DNA of 64,000 bases from Xenopus tropicalis (taxonomy: Eukaryota > Chordata > Amphibia > Anura > Pipidae). This document shows positions 10,494 to 22,139 of this stretch, one piece after another (the first letter of the stretch is position 1; every line of letters begins with the position of its first letter). Both the position numbers and the translations under genes were made by a program. The DNA is taken from positions 113,857,036-113,921,035 of the forward strand of contig NC_030677.2 in assembly GCF_000004195.4 (NCBI RefSeq). The letters run 5' to 3'. Under the pieces are notes generated by a model that saw nothing but the letters and a program-made list of their open reading frames with translations, did no database searches and was not told where the DNA came from.

Positions 10494-12113
10494 CAGTGGT
10501 GTGAAAAACTATTTGCCCCCTTCCTGATTTCTTATTCTTTTGCATGTTTGTCACACAAAATGTTTCTGATCATCAAACACATTTAACTATTAGTCAAAGA
10601 TAACACAAGTAAACACAAAATGCAGTTTTTAAATGAGGGTTTTTATTATTTAGGGAGAAAAAAAATCCAAACCTACATGGCCCTGTGTGAAAAAGTAATT
10701 GCCCCCTGAACCTAATAACTGGTTGGGCCACCCTTAGCAGCAATAACTGCAATCAAGCGTTTGCGATAACTTGCAACGAGTCTTTTACAGCGCTCTGGAG
10801 GAATTTTGGCCCACTCATCTTTGCAGAATTGTTGTAATTCAGCTTTATTTGAGGGTTTTCTAGCATGAACCGCCTTTTTAAGGTCATGCCACAACATCTC
10901 AATAGGATTCAGGTCAGGACTTTGACTAGGCCACTCCAAAGTCTTCATTTTGTTTTTCTTCAGCCATTCAGAGGTGGATTTGCTGGTGTGTTTTGGGTCA
11001 TTGTCCTGCTGCAGCACCCAAGATCGCTTCAGCTTGAGTTGACGAACAGATGGCCGGACATTCTCCTTCAGGATTTTTTGGTAGACAGTAGAATTCATGG
11101 TTCCATCTATCACAGCAAGCCGTCCAGGTCCTGAAGCAGCAAAACAACCCCAGACCATCACACTACCACCACCATATTTTACTGTTGGTATGATGTTCTT
11201 TTTCTGAAATGCTGTGTTACTTTTACGCCAGATGTAACGGGACACGCACCTTCCAAAAAGTTCAACTTTTGTCTCGTCGGTCCACAAGGTATTTTCCCAA
11301 AAGTCTTGGCAATCATTGAGATGTTTTTTAGCAAAATTGAGACGAGCCATAATGTTCTTTTTGCTTAAAAGTAGTTTGCGCCTTGGAAATCTGCCATGCA
11401 GGCCGTTTTTGCCCAGTCTCTTTCTTATGGTGGAGTCGTGAATACTGACCTTAATTGAGGCAAGTGAGGCCTGCAGTTCTTTAGATGTTGTCCTGGGGTC
11501 TTTTGTGGCCTCTCGGATGAGTTGTCTCTGCGCTCTTGGGGTAATTTTGGTCGGCCGGCCACTCCTGTGAAGGTTCACCACTGTTCCATGTTTTTGCCAT
11601 TTGTGGATAATGGCTCTCACTGTGGTTCGCTGGAGTCCCAAAGCTTTAGAAATGGCTTTATAACCTTTACCAGACTGATAGATCTCAATTACTTTTGTTC
11701 TCATTTGTTCCTGAATTTCTTTGGATCTTGGCATGATGTCTAGCTTTTGAGGTGCTTTTGGTCTACTTCTCTGTGTCAGGTAGCTCCTATTTAAGTGATT
11801 TCTTGATTGAAACAGGTCTGGCAGTAATCAGGCCTGGGGGTGACTACACAAATTGAACTCAGGTGTGATAAACCACAGTTAAGTTATTTTTTAACAAGGG
11901 GGGCAATCACTTTTTCACACAGGGCCATGTAGATTTGGAGTTTTTTTTCTCCCTTAATAATGTAAACCTTCATTTAAAAACTGCATTTTGTGTTCAATTA
12001 TGTTATCTTTGACTAATAGTTAACGGTTTTTGATGAGCAGAAACATTTAAGTGTGACAAACATGCAAAAGAATAAGAAATCAGGAAGGGGGCAAATAGTT
12101 TTTCACACCACTG
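10494..12113 (-). mobile_element. Complete Tc1/mariner transposon
   Basis: Inverted repeats of about 210 bp (10494-10707 and 11900-12113) begin CAGTGGTGTGAAAAACTATT on both sides and are flanked by the TA target dinucleotide (10492-10493 and 12114-12115). Length is 1620 bp. The arms differ at several positions (for example ATCATCAAACACATTTAAC against ATCAAAAACCGTTAAC). The transposase gene between them is intact. Confidence 0.96.
10712..11734 (-). CDS. Tc1/mariner DD34E transposase, intact
   Basis: A 340-residue open frame with no stop or frameshift, the usual length for Tc1-type transposases. Residues 1-110 form the paired-like two helix-turn-helix DNA-binding region, with the linker GRPTKIT at 59-65. 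The catalytic triad is D153 (in LWTDETKVELFG), D244 (in QQDNDPKHTS) and E279 (in PDLNPIEMLWHDLKK), giving D-D(34)E spacing and the same numbering as Sleeping Beauty. The glycine-rich GGGSVMVWGCF box (188-198) is present. The enzyme would cut and paste the element at TA sites. The start is the first ATG in frame (MPRSKEIQEQ), the usual Tc1 N-terminus. Activity cannot be judged from sequence alone, since one arm has drifted. Confidence 0.95.
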   Translation of the reverse strand: MPRSKEIQEQMRTKVIEIYQSGKGYKAISKALGLQRTTVRAIIHKWQKHGTVVNLHRSGRPTKITPRAQRQLIREATKDPRTTSKELQASLASIKVSIHDSTIRKRLGKNGLHGRFPRRKLLLSKKNIMARLNFAKKHLNDCQDFWENTLWTDETKVELFGRCVSRYIWRKSNTAFQKKNIIPTVKYGGGSVMVWGCFAASGPGRLAVIDGTMNSTVYQKILKENVRPSVRQLKLKRSWVLQQDNDPKHTSKSTSEWLKKNKMKTLEWPSQSPDLNPIEMLWHDLKKAVHARKPSNKAELQQFCKDEWAKIPPERCKRLVASYRKRLIAVIAAKGGPTSY

Positions 12114-12278
12114 TACATATGTTAAGCTATGCATTCTATGGCAATGGGGGGTATTAGGGATAAGACACAGCTACTTGTTGCAGCTACAAAATAGGTTATA
12201 TCTATAATTGCTGATAATTTTCTAATTGTCTGTTTTGGGAGAGGCAGTTACAGAGAGAGATAAAATGTGGGACCTGCA

Positions 12279-12545
12279 CAGGGGCGGGCCAAGCCGACCG
12301 GGCGCCCTAGGCAACCCGGTCGGCCAACCCCGCCCACCTCCCCGCATGCGCGCCAAAGCACAGGAGGCGGTGCAGGGGGGGGGGGGGGGCGATTAGATCG
12401 GTCATTGCCTCCGGCGCTAATGACAAGCGGTGGAGGCAATGACAAAGTAGCACTAGGGGTAGGCAGGAGAGGCTCCTGCCTGGCGCTTCTCAATCGTTGC
12501 GCCCTAGGCAGCTGCCTCTTCTGCCTACCCCTAGTTCCGGCCCTG
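12279..12545. mobile_element. hAT MITE, GC-rich
   Basis: The ends are CAGGGGCGGGCC and GGCCCTG, flanked by 8-bp repeats GACCTGCA (12271-12278) and GACCTGTA (12546-12553) with one mismatch. The interior has the inverted blocks GCGCCCTAGGCA and GGGGTAGGCAG and a G15 run near 12375-12389. Confidence 0.82.
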
Positions 12546-12608
12546 GACCTGTATCTGATCCTTTTCTGGTTGCAGGTTTCCTTGCACTCCCTGTATCAAA
12601 CAGTACAG

Positions 12609-12768
12609 TGATTGGTCTTATATACCCAAGAGATTAACACAGTGCTCACATTTTGCAATATGGACTTTTGGTGTTGCACATGTCAAAATTGTATGTACAG
12701 ATGTTTATATACCCAGTATACACTAGGGAGGGTGGCTTGAGTGGGCTATTGGGTATTTAAGACCAATC
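12609..12768. repeat. Short inverted-repeat element
   Basis: GATTGGTCTTATATACCCAA (12610-12629) is the near-perfect inverse of TTGGGTATTTAAGACCAATC (12749-12768). The spacing and A/T-rich core suggest a small MITE; the family is unknown. Confidence 0.55.
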
Positions 12769-13779
12769 ACCAGGTGTGTTATTGTAACCAGCAAAAGTGG
12801 AAAACACATTGGGCAGGGCAATGGAAAATCATTAGAAGACAAATATTCCACGCATCTCACACAGCATAGCAGCTCTCTCGTTCCTGTGCATGTCTCTAAT
12901 ACTGTTCTATGTTCTGTACACAAACTGTAGTACTGAAAAAAAAAAAAAATCATTTTTTATACTAGCCATATTTTGTGTTCTCTTTGCATGGAGATTTCTT
13001 TTGTAAATTCCTTTTGTCTTTCTATTTGCAGTTACTGATGAACTCCTTCTCTGGTAAGTAGCATGTAGCTGATTTCCTATACAAAGCCCTGATTGTTACA
13101 GAAGAAATGGTCAAACCCTTCCTTGTCACTTACCTGAGAGTAGTGACTGACTCACAGTAAGTGTCACAGTACAGGGCTGATAAGCAATTCATTCAGATTC
13201 ACATTACTGCATCAGAATGCAATAATCAGCCCTGTAGCATTATCTTGTATGACAAGTGCATTTACCCCAAAGCTTCTCAGTAGCTGCCCAGAGCACACTA
13301 TTTTGCAGTGCAGCAGTAAAGAGAGACAGCAGTTTCTCTGAGCACAGCTCAGGAGGCTGAGGAGAACATGGGAAGGCAAGGAAATGGCTTGCCTGATGTG
13401 AATTATATTCTTTATCCATGATGGCATCCCTTTAGTTTGCGTCATACATGTTTTTTTTGTTTTTTTTTCTAGATTAAAGTTCATCTTTGGGCCTACGGCA
13501 CTGTACGCGCTGGATTTAGTTGATCAGTGTTCAGTGAGCCACGTGACAAGTCCAAGTGGAAGGTCAACATTCCAAGTTAGCCAGCTTATTTGTGTTCCCA
13601 TACATTATAATGACTACAAATGGCTACTGTTCTGGTTTGTTGAGAATATATGGTTTGGTCATCCTAAACACGCTGAAGTACTTCCTTAAGCCCATCCTTC
13701 CATTCATTATTGATACCCAAGTCCTGATGATGTTTATTTTTGTATTTGGGCAGTGATGCTAAATATTTAGAATCTGCTA
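12769..13779. other. Mostly unique DNA; microexon candidate and one small hairpin
   Basis: A 22-nt segment at 13032-13053 lies between a strong acceptor (CTTTCTATTTGCAG) and a strong donor (GTAAGTAG). A hairpin ACAGGGCTGA...TCAGCCCTGT spans 13171-13235. Other frames show nothing recognisable. Confidence 0.4.
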
Positions 13780-14060
13780 AAAATCAGCACCATAATTGCC
13801 CTAAACACACAGGGCAAGAAACATTGGAGGTGATCACAAACAAAAAAATCCTACATGCCTAGACAAAGCTGGATGTTAATGCAATTAAAAATCTTTGGCA
13901 CCATTGGAAAACTGAGCTGCATGAGTGACATCCACCTAATATGAATGTCATGAAGCAAATTTGCCTGCGGGAGTGGGCTTACTGTAAATGACTTCCCAAC
14001 AGTGTGCAATGCTTACCCCAAAAGACATAAAAACTGCAATTGCTGCAAAGGTTGACTGTA
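13780..14060 (+). pseudogene. Decayed Tc1-like transposase, C-terminal remnant
   Basis: From 13866 one frame reads DVNAIKNLWHHWKTELHE, then a stop and HPPNMNVMKQICLREWAYCK, resembling the region around the third catalytic residue and tail of Tc1 transposases (PDLNPIENLW..., L..EWA.I). The glutamate position is replaced by lysine in KNLW and there are several stops. No inverted repeats are visible nearby, so this is an old fragment unrelated to the intact copy at 10.5 kb. Confidence 0.5.
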
Positions 14061-14529
14061 CAGAATATGGAAGAACATGGATTAGATAATTATGACAGCA
14101 TAAGGCATATTTCTTTTTTTTTTTTTTTACATTTCATTTTATAAAATAAAACCGGATAACCAAACAGAGTTGGACAAAGGTACTTTCTCAAGGCATCGTA
14201 GTTTGATATAACTCTTATGTCTGCACTTTTAAAAAACCCTTTGCATTTTCCATAGACTATGCTGTGTCAGGTTCTGACCTTATGAAATCTGTGGAGGCAC
14301 ACTGCTCAAAGGTTTTAGAAGAAATCAGAATACTGACAGGCCTTTTTTAAATGCAATTTTTGAGGAATTTTGAATGAATAATAAATCCAGATTCACATAA
14401 AAAAATATGCCCATGGATAAGGTTAACTCTATGTTGGCTAAATGGGAAATATATTATCATCCCTTTAAAAATACTTCTCTCCGTTTGTAGAGTTTATTTT
14501 TGTCCAAAGTCATCAATAATTATATATTT
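14061..14529. other. Unassigned AT-rich DNA
   Basis: Contains a T-run at 14112-14128. No supported gene. Confidence 0.4.
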
Positions 14530-14720
14530 AGCACCAACATATTTTGCATACTTTACATAGACTATATATCATTCACCTCAATCCCTGCCCCAGTGGAGCT
14601 TACATTCTATAGTCCATATCACTCTCAAGTGAAAGAGTAATGCTGGATACCCAGATGAAACCCAAATAAGCAGGGAGAGAACATAAACTCCAAGGCAACA
14701 GTGCTAACCATTACACCACA
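14530..14720. repeat. Dispersed frog repeat, CCCTGCCCCAGTGGAGCTTA type
   Basis: The segment carries the phrase CCCTGCCCCAGTGGAGCTTA-CATTCTA, which recurs as CCCTGCCCCGTAGAGCTTAT at about 24204. I recognise this as a common amphibian dispersed repeat but cannot assign its superfamily. Confidence 0.5.
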
Positions 14721-15660
14721 TGCAGCCAGTGAAACCAGTGGAGTGGAGACTGCTGAGTTTGTTTATAACATAAAACGTTGTATGCCATAACTGAAGATTT
14801 ATTCAGACTCAAAGCTATAAAGTCAGTATTTATTCTCCAAAAGAAATGTTTTTTATGTGGTGTGTAGTTTGGTATTAAAAGAATTATCAAGAAAATCACC
14901 CTTGTTTTATGGTTTGTATATGTCCCTAATCAGCTTGAAAAAGGAACTAGAATGTTCTGAAAGCTTGCTATGGTTATCTTAGTTAGCCAATAAAGGTATC
15001 ATCTTTATACCACTTTTGTTATTTTTTATTTCAAAAGGGTTACCCTGTAAACATTATATGTCCCTACAAAGTCTTTCCACGAGTGCTATAAAAATGCCCC
15101 AGCAAAGTTAGCTTTTGATTTCTGCCAGTCATTGCTTTTGGACTCAGATCACTTATTGGGCAGGGGGCAGCTATGTATTGTTTCTGTAACGCTATTCAGA
15201 CTTGACAGCCAGAGCTCCATACATAAAGAAAACATGACTGTAAATGCATAGCAGAAGTGAGTAGTGGGAGAGAAGAAATGTAAGGGAAGGTGGCAGGTAA
15301 AGGGCATAGAGCTGAAGAAGTTGAGTACAGAAGGGGGGTAGACCAGTAGGGTTTGGGAGAAAAGAAAAAAATGGGAAAGAGAAAGGGATTGTAGAAGAGA
15401 ATTGTCAAATGATTATGGGAAAACTAAAGGAATGTAATTATCTTGGCACTAGATACATTAGAAACATAAGATGCACAACAGTTCTACAGAATATTTATAT
15501 TGCTGCTTGCCTATTTGTTTTTGGACTTTAATAGGAAACCCGAGTGCTCAGAAGGGAACCCTCACAAACATAGAAAGACCTAACAAACTCCATTCACATA
15601 GAACCCAGGTCATAACAGAAGCCAAGTGCTGTGAAGCAATGCCACACTAGCTGTTCTTTA
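14721..15660. other. Mostly unassigned DNA
   Basis: The stretch near 14960-15005 (GAAAGCTTGCTATGG, GCCAATAAAGGTATCAT) resembles the 3' end of a dispersed frog repeat. The rest shows no supported feature. Confidence 0.4.
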
Positions 15661-15944
15661 TTAACCCTTTCCCTGCCAAGCACGTAGCTCCTGCTGGCAT
15701 AAAAAGATGTTAAGCGCCAAGCATGTAGGAGCTATGTTTTCTTTATCGTGCGCTCGTTCTCTACGCTCGCTGTTTAATCTGATTGCAGAGAACGAGCGCA
15801 AGGTAAAGAACCCCCTAGGGAACGAGTAGAGGGGGGTTACTAGTGGACCCTGGGGCGTGATCGCCCAGGGGCCCCATGGGAAAAGCCTGACACGTGGATT
15901 CTACATGTCAGGCTATTGCTACCCCCCCCCCTTCCTGAGCTCCC

Positions 15945-16115
15945 CAGATACACACACAATCACACACTTATTACACTAATACACACTTATTCTTACACTT
16001 ATACACACACACATTTTGGGGGGGTTTCACACATTGACAGCACTCACACTTACTTGCACACACACATGCACACAAAACACATTTTGCCATGTGTACACAC
16101 ACATACACACTTATG
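15945..16115. repeat. CA-rich microsatellite-like tract
   Basis: Repeated CACACA/TTACAC motifs within element 1. The inverse of such a tract occupies the matching place in element 2 (33195-33270). Confidence 0.8.
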
Positions 16116-16539
16116 CAATTTTGTAAAAAAAAATTTTCTTGCCTGAAAAAAAAATGTTTTATTGCCATTGCGGATAGCATATTTGCTAATCGCACTGCAC
16201 AATATCTTTTGTGTATTATTTTGGTGTATTTATTATCTGTGATTTTGGTGGATTTTTAGTCATTTTATTGCATTTTTAGCCATTTTATTGCATTTTCAGT
16301 TATGCATAGTTGTTGTTCGCTTGACTTTGTCTGAAAAACTAATTTGCCCAAGCCAAAATACTCAAACTGTGATTCTGACTGCAGATATCACTAGGAAAAA
16401 AAACCATTGATTTTAGGGTTTTTTTTGGATTTTAGCAATTTTATTGCATATTTCTCATTTGTTCTTTGTTACTTGTCTTTGCACATGGACATTTTGTCTG
16501 CTGTATTTCAATTTGGGTGCCTCTATACACCACATAGTT

Positions 16540-19500
16540 TGGTAAATCTATGCATATAGGGCATCAAACTGTTCAGTAGACCCCTGGCATCCATATTTAG
16601 GGTGTTTTATGTTGGTACGTTATGAAATGTGGGGGTACATAATGGGGCAAAATGCAAGCTTTGTGACGATTTTCAGAAATGTTATAAAAACCGTTCTGTT
16701 TAGCATAGCTTTGTGGTTTGGTAGTTTGCAGTAGAAAGATGTATTTACCCATTTTTGTTTTGTCAGAATGTGTATTTTTGGAAAATATATGGTTTTCTAG
16801 GGTCTCCATACTGTTAGGGGGTCTTATGGCACATAATACACATACCGGGTGCAAAAACTGCACAAGCCGGTGCGTCATTTGTGAAAATTCATATGCCCTA
16901 TTTTTACTTGGGTGCCCCTGTACCCCACATAGTTTGGTAAATCTATGCATATAGGGCATCAAACTGTTCAGTAGACCCCTGGCGTTCATATTTGGAGTGT
17001 TTTATGTTGATACGTTACAAATTGTGGGGGTACATAATGGGGTAAAATGCAAGCTTTGTGACGATTTTCAGAAATGTCATAAAAACCGTTCTGTTTAGTA
17101 TAGCTTTGTAGTTTGGTAGTACTGGGTGCAAAAATTGCACAAGCCAGAGCGTCATATTTGAAAATTCATATGCACTATTTTTATTTGGGTGCCCCTGTAT
17201 ACCACATAGTTTGGTAAATCTATGCATATAGGGCATCAAACTGTTCAGTGGACCTCTGGTGTTACTATTTGGGGTGATTTGCCTTTGTATGTGTAACCCT
17301 TTCTTGGCTGTAACCAAGCTAACAGCACGGCTAGATAGGTCTAGAGCACGGGGTACACGCGACTCAGTCCTTCAGGATGGGCCTTCGCTATGTGGAAGTA
17401 ACCAAACAGAGCTATGGTGTTTGTAACTACAACCCACTGTAGCTGTGTGCAGTGCAGAATAATAAATGGGCGCCAGAAGGTTCTTGCAGTTGAACAGTAG
17501 AACTGGTTTATTTTCAGGGACAATCAATTTGCAGGGTTATGCAATATACTCACATACATCAGTTTAGCATAGCATTTCTGTGAGGACAGCACAGAGAGGG
17601 TGCACACCTGCTCCTCCCAACTCCTCTTGAGCCTGGGCAAGATCAGTGCCACCGGTTCAGTTTCCCACTCTCTGGAACAGTCAGCTGGATACCACACTCC
17701 TCAGGCCCCACGGCAACTCTGGATCAGGGTTCACACACTACCTGCCTCCTATGTCTAAACCGTGGCCCTACGCTAAGGCAACAGTGCCTATCTGGAAGGG
17801 TACTCCCACAGCTACTTTCCTCTGAGCCAAACTGCTCGTGCTTTCTTCCCTCACTATCTCACTTTCCTAGAAAGTGCTTCACAAAACTTGCTATCTAACT
17901 GGTCCTCATTCACGGGGTCACTGTCCCCGACTTCACCAGAGTGGATGACAACACTTCGGGGCACAAGGCTTACTGGGGCCTAGTTCTACTTCATGCTCAG
18001 TGGTCCTTCCCTTGTGAGCAAAGGCAGCCAAGAGCCAGACCCACCCCCCTGCTAAACACTATATCTGTGTCCCAAGGGAGTGGTCTCCCTGTTAACCAAT
18101 AAATACACACATGAAACTCAAAACTGATACATGGGTCTTTGCCTAGTAACAGCACAAAATAGGAAGCTGCAGGGTTTAAAGCCATAGGGACTAGTTAACC
18201 CTATGGATCCCTACATATGCAAGAAATTGTGTGAGATAAATGTGGCAAATTACAACATTTTTAGGCGATTTTCTGAAATGTCATAGAAACCACTAACTTT
18301 AGGAAAGCTTTGCAGATTGGTACTTTTGTGTAGAAAGGACTCTTTACCCATGTTGGATTTTTCAGATTGTGTACTTTCCAAAAATATATGATTTTCTGTG
18401 GTGAGTGTACTTTTTACTAACTTTTACTAACCAACAGTTATCAAACTGTTCAGTGGACCCCTGGCGTTCAAATTTAGGGTGTTTTATCTTGGTACCTAAT
18501 GGTATGTGGGAGATAAGATGCTGCAAAGTGGAAGCTTTGAGGGGATTTTTGGAATTGTCATCAAAATTGCTAACTTTAGAAATGCTATGCGGCTTGGTAT
18601 TTGGAGTAGAAAGGCACCAGTACCCATTTTAGATTCGGGGGAATGTGTATTTTCCAAAAGTATATGGCTTTCTGGGGTGATCGTACTTTTTTGTAGCGTT
18701 ATCCCACACAAAATGATGTAAATGTGTTGATTTTGCAGAAGCTGAAATGACAGATCATATGGGGTATGTTCACATTGGGGCCCCTACATGCCACATACTT
18801 AGGTAAACCTATACATATTGGGCATCAAACTGTTCAGTGATCCCCTAGCGTTCAAATTCAGGGTGTTTTATCTTGGTACCTAATGATACATGGGAGATAA
18901 GATGCTGCAAACTGGAAGCTTTGAGAGGATTTTTGGAAATGTTATCAAAAATGCCAACTTTAGGAAAGCTTTGTGGCTTGGTACTTTGGCGTAGAAGGAC
19001 ATGGGTACCCATTTTGAATTCAGGAGAATGTGTACTTTCCAAAAATATATGGCTTTCTGGGGTGAGTGTACTTTTTGTAGCTTTATCCTATATAAAATGA
19101 TGTAAATGTGTTTATTTTGCAGAAGCTGGAATGACAGAAATGATAGATTATACAGGGGAATGTTCACATTGGGGCCCCTACATGCCACATACTTAGGTAA
19201 ACCTATACATATTGGGCATCAAACTGTTCAGTGGACCCCTGCCATTCATATTCAGGGTGTTTTACCTGGTTACTTTATGACCTGTAGGAAATAAGATACT
19301 ATAGACAGGAAGCTTTAAAGCGATTTTTAAGAAATTTCACAAATTTTGCTAAAAACCAGTAACTTTAGGAAAGCATTGCAACTTGGTAGTTTGGAGTACA
19401 CAGGCAGTTCTACCTATTCTGGAGTATACAGAATCTGTTCTTTCTAAAAATGTATTATTTTCTGGGATAAACCTTCTGTTAGTGGAATTTTTTACCTTGA

Positions 19501-19560
19501 AATCTAAAGTATGCAGCTTTCTGAAGCAGTGCTTTGGAAATTTGGTAGTGTACTGCTGGG
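16540..19560 (+). repeat. Tandem array, about 390-bp unit, inside element 1
   Basis: The anchor GGGCATCAAACTGTTCAG recurs at about 16559, 16954, 17231, 18437, 18820 and 19214. Spacings are 395, 277, 278 (after removing the LTR), 383 and 394 bp, so the unit is about 390 bp with two copies carrying a deletion of roughly 115 bp. Each unit has GTAGAAAGG and ATATATGG...TTTCT blocks. Divergence between units is substantial. Confidence 0.85.
17292..18215 (-). mobile_element. Solo LTR, Gypsy-like
   Basis: A 924-bp segment beginning TGTAACCC and ending CCCTACA, flanked by the 4-bp duplication TATG (17288-17291 and 18216-18219). Removing it restores a continuous satellite unit. On the minus strand it reads TGTAGGGATCC...GGTTACA and has AATAAA (complement of 17504-17509) about three quarters along, so minus orientation is preferred. 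There is no internal retroviral coding sequence: the element was reduced by LTR-LTR recombination. Confidence 0.75.
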
Positions 19561-20129
19561 ACTGCTGGGACTGCTGGGACCTATACAAGTGAGAAATCTC
19601 CATAAAACTATATATATTTGGTATTGGCACATTTAGGAGACATGGGACTTTCCAAATCAGTTGTATTTTCATGCATAAAATAATTTTTGTTTCTGTTGTA
19701 TGTGTATATTATGGAAAATATAATTTTTTTTTTCATTTTTTAGACATTTAGAAGCCTATATCTTGTTACAGAATTGGAATTACACAAAAATTCCACCATA
19801 TTTTGAAAGCTTAGGTTGTCCTGAAAAAAACGATATATAGTTTTCCTGGGTAAACTAAAAGTCCCCCCAAGGAAAAGCCCCTAGAGTGAAAGAGTGCAAA
19901 ATGTTCAATAACTGTCTGGCAGTAGAAGTTCCACTTTGTTAAAAAAGGCTGGCAGTGAAAGGGTTAAATAGAAACAACCAGAAGTTCAGAAGATGCTGCT
20001 TTCAATAGCAATTACATTTACAAATAACTTTTAAAGCACTAAAAATGTTTTATGAATTCATATTGGAAAATTGCTTAGAATTATGTTTTTCTTTTATTAA
20101 GCAAAAATTTATTTTTGGTGTTGACTTCC

Positions 20130-20545
20130 TTTAAAGTGGATTGTTAGAGTTACCTTCTAGCATGTTACAGAATGGCCTATTCTTAGCAACTTTTTAACTG
20201 GTAATTTTTTATTCTGCCTCTTTTCGGCTTCTCAATTTGGAGTCACTGACCCCAACAGCCAAACTAGTATTGCTCTGTGAGGCTACAATAATATTGTTTT
20301 TGTTACTGTTTATTACTTATCTTCTTGTTTAGGCCCCCTTACTATCCATGTTCAAGCAACTTCCTGGTAGGCAGGGTAAATTGGACCTTAGCAACTGGAC
20401 CTTAGCAACTTGCTGAAGTTCTAAATTTGAAAAGCTGGGCAAAAAGCTAAATAATTCAAAGAAAACCATCACGAAGATCAATCGCAATTTTTCGCAAAAT
20501 ATCACTGTCTACACCATACTAAAAGTTAAGTTAAAGGTGACCTAC
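20130..20545. mobile_element. Dispersed frog MITE (REM/T2-like)
   Basis: The segment from CCTTTAAAGTGGATTGTTAG to GTTAAGTTAAAGGTGACC contains TCACTGACCCCAACAGCC, TGCTCTGTGAGGCTACAA and GGACCTTAGCAAC. I recognise these as a very common Xenopus dispersed element with TTAAAGG-like ends. GGACCTTAGCAACT is locally duplicated at 20389-20415. The family name is tentative. Confidence 0.55.
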
Positions 20546-20729
20546 ACATATAAGAGATAGCCAACCAAATGGTTATGGCAGGAGGCTGCTTTAAATGCCA
20601 GTCACCTGTGTTGGGAACAGAAAATGCAGGCAGCGGGTTCTGTTCTCTTGGACTTGGTTGGACAGTTGCACTCATCCTGGTAAATAAGTTATACATTTCC
20701 AGACAGAATAATGCTGGAAAGGTGGTACA

Positions 20730-22139
20730 GTGTTATTAGTGGAGTACCGCAGGGGTCAGTCCTTGGTCCTTTGTTTTTTAACTTGTTTATTAATGACCTG
20801 GAGGTGGGCATAGATAGTACTGTTTCTATTTTTGCTGATGACACTAGATTGTGCAGAACTATAAGTTCCATGCAGGATGCTGCCGCTTTGCAGAACGATT
20901 TGACAAATTTGGAAAACTGGGCAGCAAACTGGAAAAATGAGGTTCAATGTGGGCAAGTGCAAAGTTATGCACTTTGGTACAAATAATATAAACGCAAGCT
21001 ATCTACTAAATGGTAGTTTGTCGGGGGTATCCTTAATGGAGAAAGATCTGAGGGTTTTTGTAGATAACAAGTTGTCTAAAGCTGGCCATACACGCACCGA
21101 TAATATCGTACGAAACCTCGTTTCGTACGATATTCAGTGCGTGTATGACAAGTCGGCGAGTCGACCGATATCGCAGGAAGGTGCTGATATCGGTCGCCGA
21201 TCGGGCCAGTTAAAAGATTTTGATCTGGCGCCATAGAAGGCGCCTGACCAAAATCTGCCTTCAGCGCTGAATTGCAGAAGGAGGTAGAAATCCTATTGCT
21301 TCTACCTCCTTATCTGCCGTTTCAGCCCTGAACGGTTTGTGGCTGATTGTACGATCTTTCGTGTGACCGATGGTTGCACGAAAGATCACAAATTGCCACA
21401 TGTGTGGCCACCTTAATTCCAGGCAGTGTCATTCTGTGGCTACTGAAGCAAATAAAGTGCTGTCTTGTATAAAAAGGGCATTGACTCAAGGGTGAAAACA
21501 TAATTTTGCCTCTTTATAGGTCCCTGGTAAGGCCTCACCTTGAGTATGCAGTGCAGTTTTGGGCTCCAGTCCTTAAGAAGGATATTAATGAGTTGGAGAG
21601 AGTGCAGAGACTGCAACTAAACTGGTTAAGGGGATGGAAGATTTAAGCTATGAGGTTAGACTGTCGAGGTTGGGGTTGTTTTTTCTGGAAAAGAGGCGCT
21701 TGCGAGGGGACATGATTACTCTGTACAAGTACATTAGAGGGGATTATAGGCAGATAGGGGGTGTTCTTTTTTCCCATAAAAGCTATCAACGTAACAGAGG
21801 CCCCCCCTTTAGATTAGGGGAATGGAGTTTCCATTTGAAGCAGCGTAGGGTTTTTTTTTTATGGTGAGGGCAGTGAGTTTGTGGAATGCCCTTCTTATTG
21901 ATGTGGTAACAGCAGATTAATGTTAATGCCTTTAAGAGGGGCCTGGATTAGTTCTTGAACAAGCATAGTACCCAAGGCTATTGTGATACTAACATCTACG
22001 GTTAGTATTAATGGTTGTATATATGGTTTATGTATGTGATAGTATGGATTGGTAAGTATAGGTTATGTCAGCTAGGTTTACTTGGAAGGGTTGAACTAGA
22101 TGGACTCTGGTCTTTTTTCAACCCTATGTAACTATGTTT
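20730..22139 (+). pseudogene. CR1-clade LINE, 5'-truncated, ORF2 broken
   Basis: Comparison with duplication copy B shows a 1.4-kb insertion. It encodes the end of a CR1-type ORF2: RT motif VPQGSVLGPLFFNLFINDL (about 20740-20800), the catalytic FADDT box (about 20832), KCKVMHFG, then LEYAVQFWAPVLKKDINELE and LSYEVRLSRLGLFFLEKRRL (21640-21700). It ends CAACCCTATGTAACTATGT. There are frameshifts near 20940 and 21620, and a MITE splits it at 21080-21413. No endonuclease domain remains, so it cannot move by itself. Confidence 0.88.
21080..21413. mobile_element. GGCCATACACG-family MITE nested in the CR1
   Basis: The left end GCTGGCCATACACGCACC and the right end ACATGTGTGGCCACCTTAA are inverted. 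Internal CGTACGAAACCTCGTTTCGTACG is a perfect hairpin. Without it the CR1 frame resumes (DNKLS to SQCHSVATEANK). Flanks TCTAA and TTAATT suggest a TAA/TTAA-like target. Confidence 0.82.

Larger units (their letters stand above)
15661..19967 (+). mobile_element. Satellite-bearing non-autonomous piggyBac-like element 1
   Basis: It is bounded by TTAA: left TTAACCCTTTCCCTGCCA (15661-), right TGGCAGTGAAAGGGTTAA (-19967). TTAA targets with CCCTTT ends and subterminal hairpins (AGCACGTAG; CACGTGGATTCTACATGTC near 15890) are like Xenopus Uribo/TxpB piggyBac ends. Order inside: hairpins, a CGCTCG-rich stretch with AACCCCCTAGGGAACGAG, a CA-rich tract, an array of about 390-bp units, then an AT-rich right end. 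There is no transposase. A 924-bp solo LTR interrupts the array. Length without the LTR is about 3.4 kb. Confidence 0.8.
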
